This document shows, one piece after another, positions 32,031 through 35,846 of a stretch of 35,846 bases of DNA. The stretch spans positions 1 to 35,846 of the forward strand of contig JAJFLN010000729.1 of NCBI GenBank assembly GCA_021772705.1, written 5' to 3'. Position 1 is the first letter of the stretch. Each line of letters starts with the position of its first letter. The stretch is from Candidatus Cloacimonadota bacterium. Lineage in GTDB: Bacteria; Muiribacteriota; UBA6191; JACPRK01. Made by a program: the position numbers and the translations under genes. Under the pieces are notes generated by a model. That model saw only the letters and a program-made list of their open reading frames with translations. It did not search any database and was not told where the DNA came from.

Positions 32031-35000
32031 ATGAGTGACGAGAAGAGAGCGGAGGAAGGCGTCGAGGCAGGGACCGGCCAGGCGAAGGACGAGTTCCTTC
32101 CGGAGGAGCCGGGTCATCTCGATCTGATCCCCTTCACGGGCCGGGATGGAGAGATCGACCGGATCGTCGGAGCCCTGGAGGCGGTCCGCGTCGTCGTCGT
32201 CGCCGGCCTTCCGGGAATCGGCAAGACCGCGTTGCTGGCCCGAGCCGCGCTCCGGGCCGTCGAGGCGCGGCACTTCCGGTTCCTCAGCGCCGAGCTGACC
32301 GACAGGAACGACCTCTTCGAGCAGATCGACATCGGTCTCCGGCACCACGGAGACGATGGCTTCACGCCCTACCTCTCCCAGGATGGCTATGGCTTCGAGG
32401 AGCGGCTCCAGACTCTGCTGGCCCTGATGCAGAAGCAGAAGTACCTCCTGGTGCTGGACGACGTGCACGCCCTCGGTGTGAGCCGAGCGGAGTACCTGGT
32501 CAGCAACCTGGCGGCTCACCTGGGGGACTCCCGGTCTCTCATTGCTTCCCGTATCAGGATGGGCAGGGATCCGGGAGACCGGTTCCAGATGACTCTGGGG
32601 GGGCTCGAAGAGGAGGCTGCCCTGAACCTGCTGAGGAACCTGCTGCCGGGAAAGCGGATCGAGGGCGCCGCGGAGCATGACCTTCGTGACCTGGCCCGTC
32701 GCCTGGGCGGTCATCCCCTGTCCCTGCGTCTCGCTGCCGGAATGCTGCGGTCAGGAGAGGTCAAGCCCAGGGACCTTCAGATGAGAGGGGGCGAGGAGCT
32801 GCGGTCATCCCTGGAGCCCCAGATCCTCGAGAAGGTCCACGACAGCCTGGCCGTCACGGCCCGCCGGTTGCTCTCGATACTCTCTCTCTTCCGGGGACCG
32901 GCGGGGCGGGAGGCTGTCGAGTCTCTGGGAGGCTCCGGCGTGCTCGCTCCGGCGGAGGTGCTGAAGGACAGCTTCATCATCGAGGAAGACGCCGCCGGCA
33001 AGTGGAGTCTCCACCCCACCATGCGGGAGTATGCCCGCAGCCGTCTCGCCGACGACGAGCGGCACCGGCTCCTGATGCAGCTCAGCCAGTGGCACGACGG
33101 GCAGGGGCGTCGCGAGTCCGCTCCCGACGTGCTCCATCTGGTGGAGGCCTATCACTATGCGGCGGAGGCCGGGGAGGACGGCACAGCCTACGGTCTGCTG
33201 CTGGAGGTCATGAAACCTCTACTTCTGGGAGGGCGCTCCTGGGAGCTGGAGCCCATGCTCGATCGGGCGCTGGCCAACATCTACGAACCTGACGTGTCCC
33301 TGGTGCTGACCAAGGCACGGCTGCTTCGGAACCAGGGACGTTCCGGCGAGTCCCGGAAGCTGCTGGAGGAGTTTTCGGATCGGGAAGACCCGGCTGACCG
33401 CTGCGCCATTCTGGGAGAGCGAGGCCTGCTCGATCAGGATGAAGGCCGGTTTTCCCGTGCCTCCAAGCTGTACTACCAGGCCCTGGAGATCTCCAGGGAG
33501 CTGGCAGACGAGGGTTCCCAGGCCCTGCTGCTGTCACGGATTGCCACGGTGTGCAAGGAGCAGGGGGACTACGATCGGGCCATCCTGCTCTACGGTCAGG
33601 CGGCGGAGTTGCAGCGTGCCATGGGCCATCAGGACGGCGTGGCGTTCACGCAGCACAACATCGGCAAGATTCACTACTACCGCGGGGACCATGACGCGGC
33701 GATCCAGTCTCACGAGAGGGCCCTGGAGCTCTGGAACCAGTGTGGGGACAAGCTGTCATCCCTGTTGGCCCGCAACGGCATCGCCAATGTCCTCCGGGAC
33801 CGGGGCCGGGTCGCGGAGGCCGAAGAGCTTTACAGGAAGAACCTGCAGGACTACCGGCAGCTGTCCAATCCCTTCGGGGAGGGCTACACCCTGATGAACC
33901 TGGGTCATCTGGAGATGATCGCCGGACGTTACACCGATGCCTTTCACCTCCTGGATCAGTCGCTCCACCTGGCCCGGGCCATCGGCAACCGGCTCGGGGA
34001 GGCCATGGCCCTGGACCGGCTGGGAGATCTGCGCCGCTCCACCGGGCGATACAGGGAAGCCCGGGAGCTCTACTCGAAGAGCCTGAAGATCAAGAGGGAC
34101 TCCCACAACAACTACGGAATCGCCGTGACCCTGAACGCCCTGGGGGACCTGGAGCGCGAGCGGGGGGAGTACACCAAAGCCCAGGACCACTATGACGAGG
34201 CGATGAAGCTGGGCAAGCGACTTCGGGACCGGGAGGGAGTGGCCCGTTCCCTGGAGGGGAAGGCTGTGATCCTGAGCGATCGGGGTTCCTTCGAGGCCGC
34301 CGAAGCCCAGTTCGACGAGGCCCTGCGCCTGAGGCGGGAGATGGATCAGACCCATGGGATCGGCCGCTCCCTGATGCACCTGGGCCGTCTCGCCGGTCAG
34401 GCTGGTGACGTGGACCGGGCCTTTGACCTCTGCCAGGAGGGGATGGAGCTCTTCAGGCGGACAGCGAACCGGCAGGAGATTCAGCGAACCCTGGGCTGTC
34501 TGTCCCAGCTTCACACCAACCTGGAGGCCTACGATCGGGCGGCCGACCTGGCTCGGGAGAGCCTCGATCTGGCTCGCTCCACGGAGGACAGGAAGGGGGA
34601 GGCAGTCGCCCTGACGCAGCTCGGCAGGATCGCCCTGTACCAGGGTGACCGGCAGGAGGCCCGGAGATGGCTGGGCGAAGCCCTGGCTCTCCGGGAAGTC
34701 CTGGAGGATGATCGGGGTCTTGCGGCGACACTGGAACCTCTGGCCATGCTCTTCCTCGAAGAAGGAGACTACACCGAAGCCGAAGCAATACTGAACCGCT
34801 CCATTGGAGTGTCCGAATCCGGTGGGTATCCCAAGATGGCCCTCCTGAGCCAGGCGCATCTGGCGCTGTTGGAGCTCAGGACCGAGAAGCTCGATGACGC
34901 AACGCGGCGAATCCGGAATCTCATGAAGGAGGCTCGCAAGCTCGGCTTCTCGGAGGGCATCGCCTACCTGCAGCGGCTTCAGGGGTTCCTGGCCTATCGC

Positions 35001-35684
35001 AAGAACCAGCCCGAGGAGGCGGCCCAGCTCCTGCGAAAATCCCGGGACCTGTACCGGAAACTCTCCATCGGCAGGGAGCAGAGCCGGGTGGAGCAGGAGT
35101 TGACCGAGATCGGCAAGGAGCGGCTCCTGAGGCGCCTCGAGAGGCGCACTAGCATGCTCGAGAACTCGCGTCGGATCGAGGACGAACTGATGCGCCAGGA
35201 GGGCCAGGAGTTGACCGCCATGGCCGTGGACCTCGAGGACAGCCGAGGCCAGCTGCCGCCGGACATCAAGGTGGACCGGCGAGCGGTCTACCGGGATGTC
35301 AACTCCCCTCTGGCCAGGACCATCGATGCCCATGGAGGCACGACGCTGAGAGTCTCCTCCGGGGCCTTGTTGGCCACCTTCCCTTCGGCAGATCGCGCCG
35401 TCGACGCCTCCCGAAAGATCCTGACCGATCTGGGGACTCAGAAGAAAGCCCTCCGGATCGGCCTGGACACGGGCAAGCTCCTGTCAGTGGGCCAGGAGAT
35501 CTTCGGCGAGGCCCTGGAGCTGGCCGCCCGTTTCCAAGGCCTCGCCAGGCCCGGCGACCTGGTGCTCAGCGAGGCGACTCACCAGTGTCTCGCCGACGCC
35601 CCCGCCGGGGTGTCGGAGATAGAACCGCAGCGCGTCAGAGGCCGAGCCGAGCCGGTTCGACTGTATAGGCTGACGGTGCGGTAA
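32031..35684 (+). CDS. STAND-type NTPase with TPR array and degenerate C-terminal nucleotidyl cyclase domain
   Basis: ATG 32031 follows GAGGAAAG; GTG 32016 has no binding site. The 1217-residue protein begins with a STAND/NB-ARC-like NTPase: FTGRDGEIDRI, Walker A GLPGIGKT (59-66), Walker B LLVLDD (139-144), GHPLSLRLAAGML, and a winged-helix-like part ending WSLHPTMREYARSRL. About residues 400-1040 are tandem TPR units (AEELYRKNLQDYRQL, GEYTKAQDHYDEAMKLGKRL). A coiled segment leads to a C-terminal class III cyclase homology domain (about 1058-1215): ELTAMAVDLEDSRG, IDAHGGTTLRVSSGALLATF, RIGLDTGKLL, ELAARFQGLARPGDLVLSEA and RGRAEPVRLYRL. The second metal Asp (GDG) is replaced by SSG, so cyclase activity is unlikely. 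STAND proteins act as signal-gated oligomerising switches. The ligand is unknown; the TPRs are the probable sensor. Confidence 0.88.
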   Translation: MSDEKRAEEGVEAGTGQAKDEFLPEEPGHLDLIPFTGRDGEIDRIVGALEAVRVVVVAGLPGIGKTALLARAALRAVEARHFRFLSAELTDRNDLFEQIDIGLRHHGDDGFTPYLSQDGYGFEERLQTLLALMQKQKYLLVLDDVHALGVSRAEYLVSNLAAHLGDSRSLIASRIRMGRDPGDRFQMTLGGLEEEAALNLLRNLLPGKRIEGAAEHDLRDLARRLGGHPLSLRLAAGMLRSGEVKPRDLQMRGGEELRSSLEPQILEKVHDSLAVTARRLLSILSLFRGPAGREAVESLGGSGVLAPAEVLKDSFIIEEDAAGKWSLHPTMREYARSRLADDERHRLLMQLSQWHDGQGRRESAPDVLHLVEAYHYAAEAGEDGTAYGLLLEVMKPLLLGGRSWELEPMLDRALANIYEPDVSLVLTKARLLRNQGRSGESRKLLEEFSDREDPADRCAILGERGLLDQDEGRFSRASKLYYQALEISRELADEGSQALLLSRIATVCKEQGDYDRAILLYGQAAELQRAMGHQDGVAFTQHNIGKIHYYRGDHDAAIQSHERALELWNQCGDKLSSLLARNGIANVLRDRGRVAEAEELYRKNLQDYRQLSNPFGEGYTLMNLGHLEMIAGRYTDAFHLLDQSLHLARAIGNRLGEAMALDRLGDLRRSTGRYREARELYSKSLKIKRDSHNNYGIAVTLNALGDLERERGEYTKAQDHYDEAMKLGKRLRDREGVARSLEGKAVILSDRGSFEAAEAQFDEALRLRREMDQTHGIGRSLMHLGRLAGQAGDVDRAFDLCQEGMELFRRTANRQEIQRTLGCLSQLHTNLEAYDRAADLARESLDLARSTEDRKGEAVALTQLGRIALYQGDRQEARRWLGEALALREVLEDDRGLAATLEPLAMLFLEEGDYTEAEAILNRSIGVSESGGYPKMALLSQAHLALLELRTEKLDDATRRIRNLMKEARKLGFSEGIAYLQRLQGFLAYRKNQPEEAAQLLRKSRDLYRKLSIGREQSRVEQELTEIGKERLLRRLERRTSMLENSRRIEDELMRQEGQELTAMAVDLEDSRGQLPPDIKVDRRAVYRDVNSPLARTIDAHGGTTLRVSSGALLATFPSADRAVDASRKILTDLGTQKKALRIGLDTGKLLSVGQEIFGEALELAARFQGLARPGDLVLSEATHQCLADAPAGVSEIEPQRVRGRAEPVRLYRLTVR

Positions 35685-35734
35685 CGACGGAGCGTCGGGC
35701 TTCGGGCGAAAAAGCAAACCAGTGAGATACTGCG

Positions 35735-35786
35735 GGGTGCATGTCCCGTAGGGGGTCCCCTGGCCTATTCCGGATCCGTTCGCCCC
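35735..35786 (-). repeat. 52-bp dispersed repeat, right copy (inverted)
   Basis: Perfect reverse complement of 90-141. It lies 50 bases after the STAND stop codon. Together with the left copy it brackets nearly the entire window in inverted orientation. Confidence 0.9.
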
Positions 35787-35823
35787 ACTATGGATGCCCG
35801 CATCCAGGACGACTGAATGGCCG
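35780..35823 (-). repeat. 44-bp dispersed repeat, second module, right copy
   Basis: Perfect reverse complement of 8465-8508, and it overlaps the 52-bp repeat by seven bases. Similarity continues weakly to the last bases (CGTTCGTCCT matches AGGACGAACG at 8442). The two modules are thus joined here but separate elsewhere in the window. Confidence 0.9.
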
Positions 35824-35846
35824 AGTTTTCCCGATCCGTTCGTCCT

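Noticed and set aside
33756-35333. 525-codon minus-strand frame over the TPR region
   Set aside because: Mirror of regular TPR codons in a high-GC gene; the sense frame has clear TPR and NTPase motifs.

Overview
The window is high-GC DNA from a Gram-negative bacterium, judged from an OprP-type outer-membrane porin, a PstS lipoprotein and many exported c-type cytochromes. Planctomycete-style cytochrome inserts, a large NTPase-TPR protein and many dispersed repeats suggest an uncultivated lineage such as Myxococcota, Acidobacteriota or Eisenbacteria. This assignment is a low-confidence inference. No rRNA, tRNA, CRISPR array or transposase was seen.

Left end (1-4950) is a graveyard. A 52-bp dispersed repeat abuts a fragment of the BREX gene brxL, which is fused in frame to a PHP-ATPase of the TrlF type. 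A truncated Schlafen/AlbA_2 protein gene and a B12-binding radical SAM gene with a nonsense codon and a lost 3' end follow. The first three pieces look like a decayed defence island.

Region 4954-10151 lies on the minus strand. It holds two TPM-domain membrane proteins, an unrecognised multi-pass membrane protein, a repeat-rich 510-bp spacer, and a two-gene unit of an acyl carrier protein and a flavin-dependent halogenase-like enzyme.

Region 10656-19358 (plus strand) is a respiratory or periplasmic redox cluster. It has a diheme cytochrome c, two beta-propeller/MauG-like cytochromes and a SUMF1-domain protein, all translationally coupled, then a membrane-anchored pentaheme cytochrome c554-like protein.

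Region 19460-26145 is a phosphate locus plus a DAHP synthase. Minus-strand order of transcription is porin, pstS, pstC, pstA, pstB. A divergent ArsR-family gene lies upstream with palindromes over the shared promoter region. A cluster of four GC-rich hairpins separates pstB from the DAHP synthase gene.

Region 26257-31597 has an unknown 183-residue protein, an orphan HigA-type antitoxin remnant missing from the ORF track, then a vWA/amidotransferase-like membrane protein, an acyl-CoA thioesterase and a GT-C mannosyltransferase-like protein packed together. The right end (32031-35684) is a 1217-residue STAND-type NTPase with a long TPR array and a degenerate C-terminal nucleotidyl cyclase domain. 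The window closes with an inverted copy of the 52-bp repeat found at its left end. The most notable items are the brxL::trlF chimera, the ACP-halogenase pair, the cytochrome/propeller operon, the ArsR-controlled phosphate locus and the STAND-TPR-pseudocyclase.
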